Shown here one piece after another: positions 8,349 to 21,990 of a DNA stretch of 64,000 bases. Numbering within the stretch: the first letter of the stretch is position 1; every line of letters starts with the position of its first letter. This DNA comes from Eutreptiella sp. 'Long Island Sound 2002' (taxonomy: Eukaryota > Euglenozoa > Euglenophyceae > Eutreptiales > Eutreptiaceae). Location: the NCBI GenBank assembly GCA_964036045.1, contig OZ038384.1:53210385-53274384 (forward strand), in the 5' to 3' direction. The notes under the pieces were generated by a model. It saw nothing but the letters and a program-made list of their open reading frames with translations, had not been told where the DNA came from and did not search any database. The position numbers were made by a program, and so were the translations under genes.

Positions 8349-10762
8349 ACCATGATCGAATGGATGCGATCAGTACTGGCATAGGCGCAGTTGCCCACGT
8401 TGAGGGACATGCCCATGTCCGTGAGGTACTGCGCTATCGCCGCTGCATACTCCAGGAACTGCGGCAGGGAGTGCGCTATCAACAGGAGGTCATCACAGTA
8501 CGCCTGCACCAGGGGAGGCACCGCGTGGCGAGCATCTCCCCGTGCCTTGCAGGCAAGGCTCCGCAGGAGAGGTTCTAAGAGGAGGAGGTAGAGCACAGCG
8601 CTCTCCGCACTGCCCTGCCGCAGGCCCCTGTGGAGTTGAATGCTCGGCGTTGGGCCGTGCGCTGTGACGATGCGCACCAGAGACCCGCAGCTGAGGGTGT
8701 GGAAGAGCCTGAAGAGCTTTTCCGGGACCCCCATGTGGCGCAGGAGGAGCGCCAGCGCCCCATGCGGCGCTGTGTCAAAAGCCTTTGACACATCGAAGGC
8801 CAGGACGTGGTTTTCCTCCTGCCCACGCTGCAGCCTGCGCTGGGCCAGGAACACCGGGGCAGCCGCCGTGGAGCCCGGCATGGCTCCGAACTGCCAGTCC
8901 GCAGCCAGTCCCTTGCGTGCCAGGACAGCTGTGAACCTCCGCATGAGGGGAGTCATGAGCATTCGCATGTCTTGCTGCCCCAGCGCTATCGGCCTGTACT
9001 CGTCCAGGTTGCCCGTGGCTGTGCCCTTGGGCATCAGCCAGATAATGGCCTCGTGCCAGGACTCCGGGACGTCCGCACCCCGCAGGATGGCCCTGTACGC
9101 GTGCACCAGGAGTCCCTGCACCGGTTCAGGCAGCTGTGCTATGAGGGCAGCCGTGACCCGGTTGGACCCCGGAGCTTTGTCGTCCGCCACGGCCTGCCTC
9201 ACGGCGTCTTTAAGGTCCTGCAGGGTGTAGCCCTGCACCGACCTCCATTCCTGAGGCACACCTCGGGAGATGTGGGCCTGGACCAGCCGCTCGAAGGCCG
9301 GCAGGTTCACAGGCCGCTTGGCGTACAGCGCCTCCCAGTACCTCTGGACCTCGCCAATGACGTCCGAGGCCTCCAAGAGCACCTTCTCCGAATCGCGGAC
9401 GCGTACGGACCACAGGCCCGACGGGGCATGGTTCACCACGTTGATGGCCCCCCGTATCGCCGTCCATCGGAGTTGCAGATCCGGCACCCTACCCCGCCAA
9501 TAGTCCTTGATGGACCGGCGCCTGTGGCTCCTGAGGACACCCCGCAGCTCCTCCACGCGTGTCTCTAGCTGGTGGAGCTGCTGGTCCAGCGCGGCACGTA
9601 GGTCCTCTACCGAAGCGGGGGACAGGTCGGGGTCCACCCGCCGGAGGTGCTGTAGCAAGGCAGTCGCTTCCTTGGAGTGGAGTCCGGCCGCCGCCGCGTC
9701 CCATTGCCACAGCTCATGGGCGCGCCAGGCCAGGGCCTGCTGATCCGAGAGGACCTGGGCCAAAGACGCCTCCGTCTCCGCCTGCCCGTACGGGTACTGC
9801 TGGTCCATGCCCGACGGCATGCGCACTCCGGTGACCCTGGACACGTCATCCCGGAAGGCGTAGAGCAGGTCAAAGACCGCCTGCACCTCCGACGTGCCCA
9901 TGGTGGCAGTGTCCTGGTCCGACGACAGCCACGCCTGCAGCCGCCGATCCCCGCAGGCCTTCTGCAGTACTGCCGCCGCCGCCTCACGAACCCCCGGGGA
10001 GTCCGGGCGTATGGCATGCAGCCTGCCTTGGGCGTGCGAGTAGGCCATCCTGGTGACCCTCTTTTTGCCGGCCACTGCCAGCGGGATGTCCAGGACCAGA
10101 GGGCCATGATCCGACCCCAGTGACGCTGGAGACCGCCCCGGCGCCAAGTGTGGGCGCTCACGAGCCGCCCAAGGGACCAGAGGCGAGTTCAGCAGGAAGG
10201 AGTCCAGTCGGTGCCCTGCCCTCGTGGGCCTCCTGTCCTCCTCCCGTTCCGGGCCTGCCCTGCGGAAACCACACTGTTCCCACAGGGCTCGGAACCTCCT
10301 CGTGGTGGGATGCCACGGGGACTCCAGCCACGCGTTGAAGTCCCCCCCGAGGAGCACGGCCTTGGTGCCTCCCGCGCTTTTGGCCGCCGCGTACATGGCC
10401 ACGTCAGCCCAGAAGGACGCCTTAGACGCCCAGGGGTCGCCGCCGCTGCCCGGGCCGTGGACGTTGATGACCGTGAGGGTGCCACCTGCGGTCACCACAT
10501 CGAGGGCCATGACCTTGCCCGGCACGATGTCCACGACGTCTCGAACTTCCTCCGCGGCGAATATGTCCGCCCGAAGGGCAGTCAAGAGCCCGCCGCGCAG
10601 CGCTGCCGCCAACGCCGCCTGGGTATCCATCCCCGGGTACGCATGATACCCGTGATGACGCCACTGATTCTCCGAGTGTACCACACCTTGAGGGTCCTGC
10701 AGGCCGGTCTCCTGGAAGAGGCCCAGGATGGCACCCTCGGCCTTCATGATGCCCGCCGCCAC
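8243..10762 (-). CDS. LINE ORF2, N-terminal part: APE endonuclease and reverse transcriptase
   Basis: 839-codon open frame. The AP-endonuclease-like domain shows GLFQETGL (catalytic Glu), VINVHGP, GGDFNAW (Asp/Asn pair), HRLDSFLLN and GSDHGPL (Asp-His), in the right order over the first about 230 residues. A linker of about 250 residues leads to the reverse transcriptase: KAPGSN, WLMPKG, EYRPIALGQ, motif A FDVSKAFDTAPHG (about 8806-8765), motif B GLRQGSAES and motif C YCDD (8489-8500). The enzyme would nick target DNA and copy element RNA onto the freed 3' end. Motif B (QGSAES where QGDPLS is usual) and YCDD (usually YADD) are atypical. The apparent GTG start is an artefact of a 17-bp duplication just upstream; the NVQGS segment expected at the domain start lies in another frame at about 10845. 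Confidence 0.9.
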   Translation of the reverse strand: MAAGIMKAEGAILGLFQETGLQDPQGVVHSENQWRHHGYHAYPGMDTQAALAAALRGGLLTALRADIFAAEEVRDVVDIVPGKVMALDVVTAGGTLTVINVHGPGSGGDPWASKASFWADVAMYAAAKSAGGTKAVLLGGDFNAWLESPWHPTTRRFRALWEQCGFRRAGPEREEDRRPTRAGHRLDSFLLNSPLVPWAARERPHLAPGRSPASLGSDHGPLVLDIPLAVAGKKRVTRMAYSHAQGRLHAIRPDSPGVREAAAAVLQKACGDRRLQAWLSSDQDTATMGTSEVQAVFDLLYAFRDDVSRVTGVRMPSGMDQQYPYGQAETEASLAQVLSDQQALAWRAHELWQWDAAAAGLHSKEATALLQHLRRVDPDLSPASVEDLRAALDQQLHQLETRVEELRGVLRSHRRRSIKDYWRGRVPDLQLRWTAIRGAINVVNHAPSGLWSVRVRDSEKVLLEASDVIGEVQRYWEALYAKRPVNLPAFERLVQAHISRGVPQEWRSVQGYTLQDLKDAVRQAVADDKAPGSNRVTAALIAQLPEPVQGLLVHAYRAILRGADVPESWHEAIIWLMPKGTATGNLDEYRPIALGQQDMRMLMTPLMRRFTAVLARKGLAADWQFGAMPGSTAAAPVFLAQRRLQRGQEENHVLAFDVSKAFDTAPHGALALLLRHMGVPEKLFRLFHTLSCGSLVRIVTAHGPTPSIQLHRGLRQGSAESAVLYLLLLEPLLRSLACKARGDARHAVPPLVQAYCDDLLLIAHSLPQFLEYAAAIAQYLTDMGMSLNVGNCAYASTDRIHSIMVCLSPGTRRPHGYAYAPRAWYRTWDCASIAGGWQP

Positions 10763-10794
10763 CGCCTCACCGTCGAGACCGCCTCACCGTCGAG
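10761..10794. repeat. 17-bp perfect tandem duplication breaking the endonuclease frame
   Basis: ACCGCCTCACCGTCGAG occurs twice in a row (10761-10777 and 10778-10794). Since 17 is not a multiple of three, it separates the NVQGS start of the endonuclease domain (frame of the upstream protease ORF) from the rest of the domain. Confidence 0.9.
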
Positions 10795-10890
10795 CATACC
10801 CGGGGCCACTGGTACGCCGTCCCCCCGGATCGAACCCTGGACGTTCTAGGACACCGCCGCTCGGGTGTCGGAGGCGGGGCCCCTTCACGG

Positions 10891-13572
10891 CTACACGTGC
10901 GGACCAGGGCCCCCCGCCGGATCTGGATCACTGGACGAAGGGGGGCCACCAGCAGGTCCAGGCGGACCACCCGCGCCCGGTGCTGGTGGCTGGCGAGGTG
11001 GTCCCTGTCCCCGTGGGCCCCCGCCCGAGGCGGCCGTTGCCGGCTGGGACCGGGCAGGTGCGGCGGGCACCCCCTCTGCTTGTCCGCCGGACGTACTTGC
11101 CGTTGTACCCCCCGCAGAAGTCACCGCCGCGCGCCGTGCTGCAAGCCCAATTGCTCCAGGTTGCGCCGCCGACTGCGACGCTCCTTGCTCCTCCGCAGGG
11201 CGGGCACCCGTGGGCAGCATGAGCGCTCTGGACCTCGCCTGGGCCGACGCGAACGGCCCCGCCTGGCCCCCCGGCATAACGCCAGCCAGCATGGCCAGCG
11301 CCTGGTCCCGTTGCGCCGGATCAGCCGCATGGTCCCGCTGGAGGTGGTCCAGCAGGTCCCTGGGGTGGAGGTGGGTGGGCCGGCAGTGCTTGCCGGCTCT
11401 CCACGTGCAGTGACCAGCCCAATCCAGCCGAGACCAGGGGCAGACGTTGATCGCCTTCGACCCACGCTGCTCCGTGACCAAGTCGCCGCCGAAGTGCTGC
11501 AGCACGTACCGAATGCTGGCATAGGCGCCATACTGAGGTGGGGGGCTCCTCTTGGGTGGCGGCTTGGGCGCTGCCTGTGGGGCCGGCTTCGCCGCCGCGG
11601 CCAGGGATGCCGCAGGCCGAACCGGCGGCACGCTTGGTGGCTGCGGCAGGTGCAGCATCCCCCCCACGGGGGACTGCCCCTCCACCAAGCGGCGCCAAGC
11701 GTCGGCAAACTTCTCCCCGTCGCGCTCGACCTTCCACCTGGACGTGGAGAACGCCCGGAGCCACGGCCCCATGTTCTCCGCCATGACCAGGCGGAGGGCA
11801 TCCCCTCCGCTGTGCCGGCAGAAGCGCGTCACAGCCGCACCCGTCACGGTGCCTTGGAGGTACAGCGCCGCACCCCCGTCACCACTCGGAGCACCAAGGT
11901 GCAGGGCCTCCAGGTCGGCGGGGCGGACCGTGAGCACCGTGCCCTCTCCGCGATCGTACAGGCGCAGCGCCGAGGAGTGGGGCTCCAATGCCGCCACGAC
12001 CCAGCACCACGCCCTCGACACGCTATGCAGCAGCGCCAACGAGGCTGCCGGCCTCTTGCTGGAGGACTGCGCTGCCGGGGCCCTGGGGAGGGCCGCCACG
12101 TGACCCTGCAGCGCCCTGCACATGGCAGTTGCATGCTCAGCCTGCCACATGTTGCTCGGGGCTATGGGCCAGACGTCCTGCCCCTGGACCGCTGGCGGTC
12201 GTGTGACCTCCACGAAGACCGCCGGCGCTGGCGGGATGTCCTCGGTCGTGCATCTGTGTGCCTTGCACACCGGCCCGAGCTCCCTGAGACACCCCCGGAA
12301 CACCCTGTAGCAGGCCGGGCCCCTGGACTGCTGCCTCCTGAGCCGGCACGCGGTGACGACGACCCACTCCAGTCCCCCTGTCTCCACCCGAACACAGGCC
12401 CAATACTCCTCCCCTTCCAACACCACCAGCGGCACCATATCCGCCACGCCCACCGTATGGGTGGGAGGCACGCTCTCCAGCCGCAGCCATCGCTCGGCGC
12501 CCTCTTCCCACGGCTGGGGGGCATGCATCCGCTGCTGCTGCATCGCGTCCTGCACGTGCTGCAGGGACACTGTCATCAGCATGGACATCCCCCCGTCCGC
12601 TGCCGCCGCCATACACAGCAGGGCATGTTGCATGCGCGCCCCGGGCAACCCCACGCTGTGCGGGACGTCCGCCGCAACCAAGGGTGTGCGGGGCGCCGGC
12701 AGCGCATCCAGCACCGCTGCGGGCAGCTCCCCCAGGGATGGCAGACGCGCGATGGGCCCCATGTCCCTGTTGAGGACCACCGCCGCCACCCACCGCCTGT
12801 CCAGCGCGGATAGGACGTTGCCCGGTCTTGGCACCAGGAGAAGGGTACCGACAGTGGACATGAGGGCGCACACGCCGCAGTCCTTGTTGTTGCCGGCAGG
12901 CTGCTGCACCTGTGCCGCCCGTGCCGTCGCCAGCAGATGCTCCGCATCCGGCCACCCCGCCCTCTGGCCCCTGGGTGCCATGCGAATCGTCCGGACCGCC
13001 ATGTCCCAAGTGTGTGGCCACTGGGGCGGGGCCCCTGACACCGCAGGCTGGCCTAGCGGGTCCACTGTCAACTGCGTGGCAGGGGCCAGGAGGTGGTGAG
13101 CCGTTCAGTGCCGCATGCTCGGCGTCTCCGACCTGTCGAGGTACACCGCCCCTGAGCCGCCCAGCTCGACGTACCTCGCGATGAGGAGGGCAGCCGGGGT
13201 TTGGTCGTGCCGCTGGCCCTCCCACCCCACCCTCGGGAGCAACATGGCGTGGGAGGCCAGGCACTGCACCACGTCGGCTGCCAGTGCGACCACATCGTCG
13301 CTGAGCTCCACCCCATGGTCAGCGGCAAGCAGGAAGTGGTGCCTGGGCCTGGAGTACAGGTGTTCCAGGGCGCCCCGCAACTCAGCCGGTGGGGGAGAGG
13401 GCGTCTCCGCAGTCCCGCAGCCAGGGGAGTGCGCCCGGGAGATGCCGCCCTGCTCCTCTTGGCCAGACGGCCGCCCTAAGGACCGGCAGGTCGCGCCAGA
13501 CAGCCCTAGCGACCGGATCGCGCCAGGGCTGTGGCTTGTCGGCCCCCCACTGGAGGACGGCCACCACGACAT
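10891..13572 (-). CDS. LINE protease ORF: Ulp1/C48-like cysteine peptidase, with one in-frame TGA
   Basis: One frame runs from 13572 to 10891, broken only by TGA at 13105-13107. The first part holds ELSDDVVALAADVV, resembling the conserved start of Ulp1 peptidases. Directly after the TGA come THE catalytic-looking residues: TAHHLLAP (His), LTVDPLG (Asp), VQQPAGNN (oxyanion Gln) and KDCGVCAL (Cys, about 12880), the order and rough spacing of C48 peptidases that cleave SUMO or ubiquitin-like proteins. A later stretch near 11510-11350 has cysteines and histidines spaced like a CCHH finger. The C-terminus is Gly/Pro/Ala-rich. The start overlaps the end of ORF1 in another frame by about 190 bases, so expression by frameshift or re-initiation is possible. 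Role in the element is unknown; polyprotein cleavage or deconjugation of host modifiers are options. Confidence 0.65.
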
Positions 13573-16500
13573 GCGTGGTCAGGGGCTCTGCCGTGAGCTG
13601 CAATGCCGTCCCCCCGTCGGTCTCTATCACCGTGCCCCGTGGGGCAGTGAAGACGTGGCCACCGGTCCCACGGACCGCCACCCATCCCCACAAGACCGCC
13701 ACGGTCTCCCAGGTGGGGTGGCTGGTTCTCCTGGGCAGGACCACCACTGGCGGGCATGGGCTGTTGGCGGCCCACACGCGCCATTCCACTCCCACCAGAC
13801 GCTCGTGACCAGGGGGCCGGAACACCTGGGGCCATGCGTCCAGGAGCCGGCGATGGACGGCGGTCCACACATCAGCCCCGTCAGCCCGCGTGAACTGGAG
13901 TCCCTCCAAGATGTCCCTGTCCACGGGGCTGGGGAGGCTGGCAGTGCGGACCTCCAGCCCCCCTCCCAGGCGAAGCCCTGGCCCCTCTCGGTCCCCCAGC
14001 AGCAAGACCTCCGGGTCTGTGGCCGCAAGGCGAGCCGCCACCGTGGGGAGATGCAGGGAGACAGTCCACGGCTGGACGGAGACGGGCTCCCGCGGGAGGT
14101 CAGGGCAGGCCGCCACAGCACTGCCATCCCTCGCCCAGCGGAGCGCTCTGTCCCACCACTGCGCCCATGCACCCGGCGCTGCCGGCAACGACCAGGACAG
14201 GTACGTCATGACCGCCTTGGCCTGCCACTCGCGAGGGTCCATGCCGGCAGGATGTGTGTGCCACGTGCACACCCACCCCAGGTGGGCCTCCTGGACGGTG
14301 ACCATGTCCCTCCACGGGAGCCCCGGGAACGGAGTGAGCAGGGCTGCCATGCCACATGGCAACGCCACCGCCCACTCGGTCAGGCCCCCACTCTCCACAG
14401 CATATCCCAGCGCTGGGAGTCCTCCTCCTTGTGCCTTAACCACCACGTCCCGCAGCAACGTTCCGTTGGCCCGGCCGTGGCTCTGGCTGCGGTCCAGGCT
14501 GAGGGCCCCCACACGGGCCATGGCCTGGAGGATCAGGAGCAATTCCTGGGGTACTCCCCGCGGCACCGGCGGCTGGGGATGGGCGAACCGGCAAGCATCT
14601 GCCCGCATGCACCACCCCTTGGCCCAGTGCCTGCAGGTTTCCACCTCCCCCGTCTTCGGCCCAGCCTTGTCCGCCACTCCCAGCCCCCGTGGGCCCACCT
14701 CACGCGGCGCTTCCTGCGTCCCCATGAACTCCGGCTCCTCGTCCCGCTCCATGGCGACTTGCGCCTCTTCACTCCTTCTGCGTTGGTCCTCCTCCTCCAG
14801 TGCCTCCGTCGTCGGCGGCGGGCTCGCTGCAGCCGTGAACCTCGCCAGGGCCGCCGCCACAATGGCTTGCACGTCCACCTCCTCCCCGGCCACCTCCGGC
14901 TGACCCTGCTGCTGCTCCTCTCCCGTGGGCTGCTCCTGCCCCACCTCGCCTCCGTCGCGGCCTGCCTCCTCACTACTCCCCACCGGGACCGCGTGTTCGG
15001 ACTGCTGGGGGGCGGCGCTCTCGTCGAGGCGCGTGCCCACCACCACCAGCAGCTTGAGGTCACCGCCGCGGCTCTCAAGGCGGTAGCTGCTGGAGGTGGG
15101 GACGAGGACCACGCCATCCCCGGTGAGCAGCAGGCGGTCCGCGCCGAACACGACCTCTGCACCCTCGGGGTGCACCGCCACCAGGAGCGCATGGGATCCC
15201 AGCGCTTGGGGCGTGAGGGGCCGCAAGGCCTGCTCGCGACGCCAAGCGTCAGCCCCACCCCGCCACAAGGCCACGTACAGGCCTTCGTCCCGCCGCACGT
15301 CCTCCAGCCCCGCCTCGCCCAGCAGGCGTCCCACGGACAGGCGCACCGACAGGGGGAGGCCTTCCTGGGGCTCGGCCGCCCGGACATCACCGGGGCGGTG
15401 ACCCAGGACCGCCGCGTCCCCGAGCTGGACACAGCGGACCTGGCCGTCGCTCGGGGGCGCGGCCACCAGGGCCCTCTCCCGGGCGACCTGCCCTGGGCGC
15501 TGGAGCTCGTAGCGCTCCAGGGCGCTCGACAGCATCCCTGCCTCCCGCTGCCCCGTACCCATGAGGCGGTGCCTGTGGGCACCCTCGGCCGCATGGTACC
15601 TGCAGTGCCGCTGCTCACAGCTCCCCAGGGGAGGGGGCGGCACCGCAGTGGGCATGGGCCGCAGCGGCGCGTTGGCCGGGTCCACGTCCATGCCGGCGTA
15701 GACGTCGGGCCCGGCGTCGTCCTCATACATGAGGGCAAGCGCCGACTCACCGGGCCCGTACGCCTCTTCGTCCTCCACTTCCTCCGCCTCCTGCTCTTCC
15801 TCCGCCTCTTCCCTTGCCGGAACCATCACCGGCGGCGTGTCCGGTCGCGGCGGGAAGGGCGCCAGAGGCCGCTCGTCAGCGCCTCCGCCCCTTGCCGCCT
15901 CCGCCGCGTCCAGCCGTGCCCGCAGGTTGTCGGGCAGCCGGGCCCAGCTGGTGCCCGCATGGAGGTCCATGCTGTACGCCAGCCCCGCCGGACACGGCTC
16001 ACCAGGCGCCACCTGGCGCCACTCCCGCCACTCCCACATGCAGTCCTCCACTCCTTCCCCCTTGGCACGCCTCCAACTGGGCTCCACGACCCCGCCGCCC
16101 TCCGCCGGAGCCTGCGCCTCCGGCACACCTCGCCCCGCGACCTGTCCCCCCGAAGCAACCACCTCCGACGGCTTCTCCTTGGCCCCTTCCGCCCTCGGGG
16201 CGACAGCCGCGAGCGCCTGCGCGATCAGCTCGCCAGCGTCAGCCCCCCTCCCAGGTGCCTCCGGCGCGGCTCCATCGCCCCCCGCGGCTGTCCGCCGGTA
16301 CGCCGCCAGGGCCTGCGCGAGCAGCTTGCTGATGTCTCGCGGGCCGGCCGCCGCCGCGTCGTGCGCCGCATCCCCCGCCTGTTCCCCCGCCGTAGGCCTC
16401 CCCATGGGGGCTGCGCCCTGCACCCCATGCGTCGGGGGTGGACCACCACCCGGCACCACCGGCTCAAAGCCCCGTCGGCACCACGGCCGGGCCCCGCGCG

Positions 16501-17434
16501 GCACGGCTGCATCCGGCACCGGGACCGTCCGCGGTGGAGACCCGGCCGCGGTACGCCCCGGCTGGGGCACCGCCAGGGGTGGCGCAGCCGCTGGCGCCCC
16601 CGTTCTCCCCGCCTCGCCTAGGGGCACGCCACGTGCCTCCCCTTGCGACACCCCCAGCTGCTGGGCGCCCCGCCCCGGCGCAGGTACCGGTACCGGTACC
16701 GGTACCGGCACCGGTACCGCATGCTGAGGCGGCCGAGGGTGCTGCTGGGGCAGGGCATGCGGGTACACCACATGCTGGTGCGGACGATGATGGTGATGGT
16801 GTTGGTGAAGGTGGACTGGGTGCTTGGGCACAGCCGCCGGGTGATGGTGATGATGAAGGTGGACGGGGAGCTGTGGCACAGCCGCCGGGTTTACGTGTTG
16901 GTGTGGGAAGTGATGCTGCACCATGGGGAACCCGACGGGGTGATGAAGTAGGTGATGGAGATGGAGTTGGTGGTGGTGGTGAGCCCCAAAAGGCGGGAAG
17001 GGCAGGGGCCCGAGGCCCGGGGGCGGCGGCATCGGGAATGCACCCGGCGCCGCATACCCCGGCCACCCCGCCGTCGGTCCCATTGGGGGCCGCCCGCGCT
17101 GCGCGTCCTCGAGCTGCCCGAGATCTTGTAGACGTCGGAGTAGTCGGTTGAGCAGGTGCACCCCGAACGGCACCGTGCCCGCTGCGAACCGCGCCTGAAT
17201 GTCAGGCGCATTGTACGGGTGGGGATCGCGGGCCAACACCTGCCGCAAGCAGACGTCGACGAAGTGGTCCCATCCGTTGTCCCTAGCCGGACGGTCCGCG
17301 TCCACGCGCGCCTAGAACGCCGCATACGTGTGCGGCCCGTGTCTGACGAGATCGGACACCGTGTCTACCAGGCGCCGGGCACGTCGCCGGAAGGCCGGCA
17401 ACTCCGCGGGATTGGTGGGGACAGATAGCGACAT
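13382..17434 (-). CDS. LINE ORF1: CCCH zinc-finger protein with one in-frame TAG
   Basis: The best start is ATG at 17434-17432, giving MSLSVPTNPAELPAF; codon 41 is TAG (17312-17314), after which the frame is open for over 1,300 codons. Order: a short N-terminal domain; a low-complexity region rich in His, Pro and Gln with VPVPVP repeats (about 17000-16650); a Pro/Ala/Gly-rich middle; an acidic Glu-rich patch (about 15830-15760); a CCCH zinc finger with C-x7-C-x5-C-x3-H spacing (about 14632-14577); a segment with GWVCTWHTHPAG (about 14290-14250) that resembles the HxHP core of JAMM/MPN peptidases but lacks the usual Ser..Asp; and a long beta-rich C-terminal region. By analogy with other LINE ORF1 proteins it should bind element RNA. 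The very long open frame on the opposite strand (13115-16621) is a codon-bias shadow. Confidence 0.7.
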
Positions 17435-18109
<675 letters not shown>

Positions 18110-18115
18110 TCTAAT

Positions 18116-21438
<3,323 letters not shown>

Positions 21439-21444
21439 TCCAAT

Positions 21445-21739
21445 CTACACCCCTGTCCCAACTCTAGGTGGCTCCACCACACGGCTCTAAGGTACGTGCG
21501 AAGGGCACAAAGTGGTGCATACATGTGGTGGAAGGGGCTAAACTCGGTCAAAACGGGCTCAAAACGGGCTAAAAACACTTGTTTGAGCATCCCAAATGGT
21601 CCGGGATCACTTTTGGAAAAACGCGTTTTTGACCCATTTTTGACCCATTTTTGGTCCCAAAATGGCCCCTTTTCAAGGCATTTTGGGAGTTTCCAGGAGC
21701 CGTGTGGTGGAGCCACCTAGAGTTGGGAGAGGGGTGTAG
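21445..21739. mobile_element. TAM fold-back derivative, copy D
   Basis: Starts with the family's left terminus (CTACACCCCTGTCCC, 21445-21459) and one 162-bp unit, then switches at about 21695 to the reverse complement of the left end, finishing with GGGAGAGGGGTGTAG at 21725-21739. Both ends are therefore left ends; the outer about 50 bases can pair as a hairpin. The true right end is absent. Confidence 0.75.
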
Positions 21740-21745
21740 ATTGGA

Positions 21746-21746
<1 letters not shown>

Positions 21747-21818
<72 letters not shown>

Positions 21819-21825
21819 TATATAC
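21747..21825. repeat. (TA)n microsatellite
   Basis: TA repeat with one ACA interruption near its right edge, between TAM copies D and E. Confidence 0.9.
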
Positions 21826-21925
21826 GGCCCGAGGCTTTGGGAAGGTGCAATGGCCAAAACGGCACGGAGACGTGCTTGTTGTTGCTTGTTGCTTGTTAGC
21901 TAAATTTAAGAGGAGAGGGGTGTAG
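21826..21925 (+). mobile_element. TAM right-end fragment, copy E
   Basis: About 100 bases nearly identical to the right end of copy B (GGCCCGAGGCTTTGGGAAGG onward), ending in the right terminus at 21925 with one G-to-A change. (TA)n lies on both sides, so the rest was lost or replaced by microsatellite. Confidence 0.75.
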
Positions 21926-21954
21926 TAATATATATATATATATATATATACATA

Positions 21955-21987
<33 letters not shown>

Positions 21988-21990
21988 TAT
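21926..21990. repeat. (TA)n microsatellite
   Basis: TA repeat with CATATATATG interruptions; left side follows TAM copy E, right side opens into the GC-rich array. Confidence 0.9.

Noticed and set aside
10897-12813. 638-codon plus-strand frame opposite the protease ORF
   Set aside because: Antisense shadow; Arg/Pro/Ala/His-rich without motif, whereas the minus strand carries C48 peptidase residues.
13115-16621. 1,168-codon open frame on the plus strand opposite ORF1
   Set aside because: It is antisense to a longer frame with a CCCH finger, has no recognisable motif of its own, and is explained by GC-rich codon bias of the minus-strand ORF.
10846-17314. Stop-codon reassignment (TAG/TGA read as sense) to explain interrupted LINE ORFs
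   Set aside because: Only isolated stops occur, frameshifts are also present, and several stops lie together between protease and endonuclease; ordinary decay explains it better.
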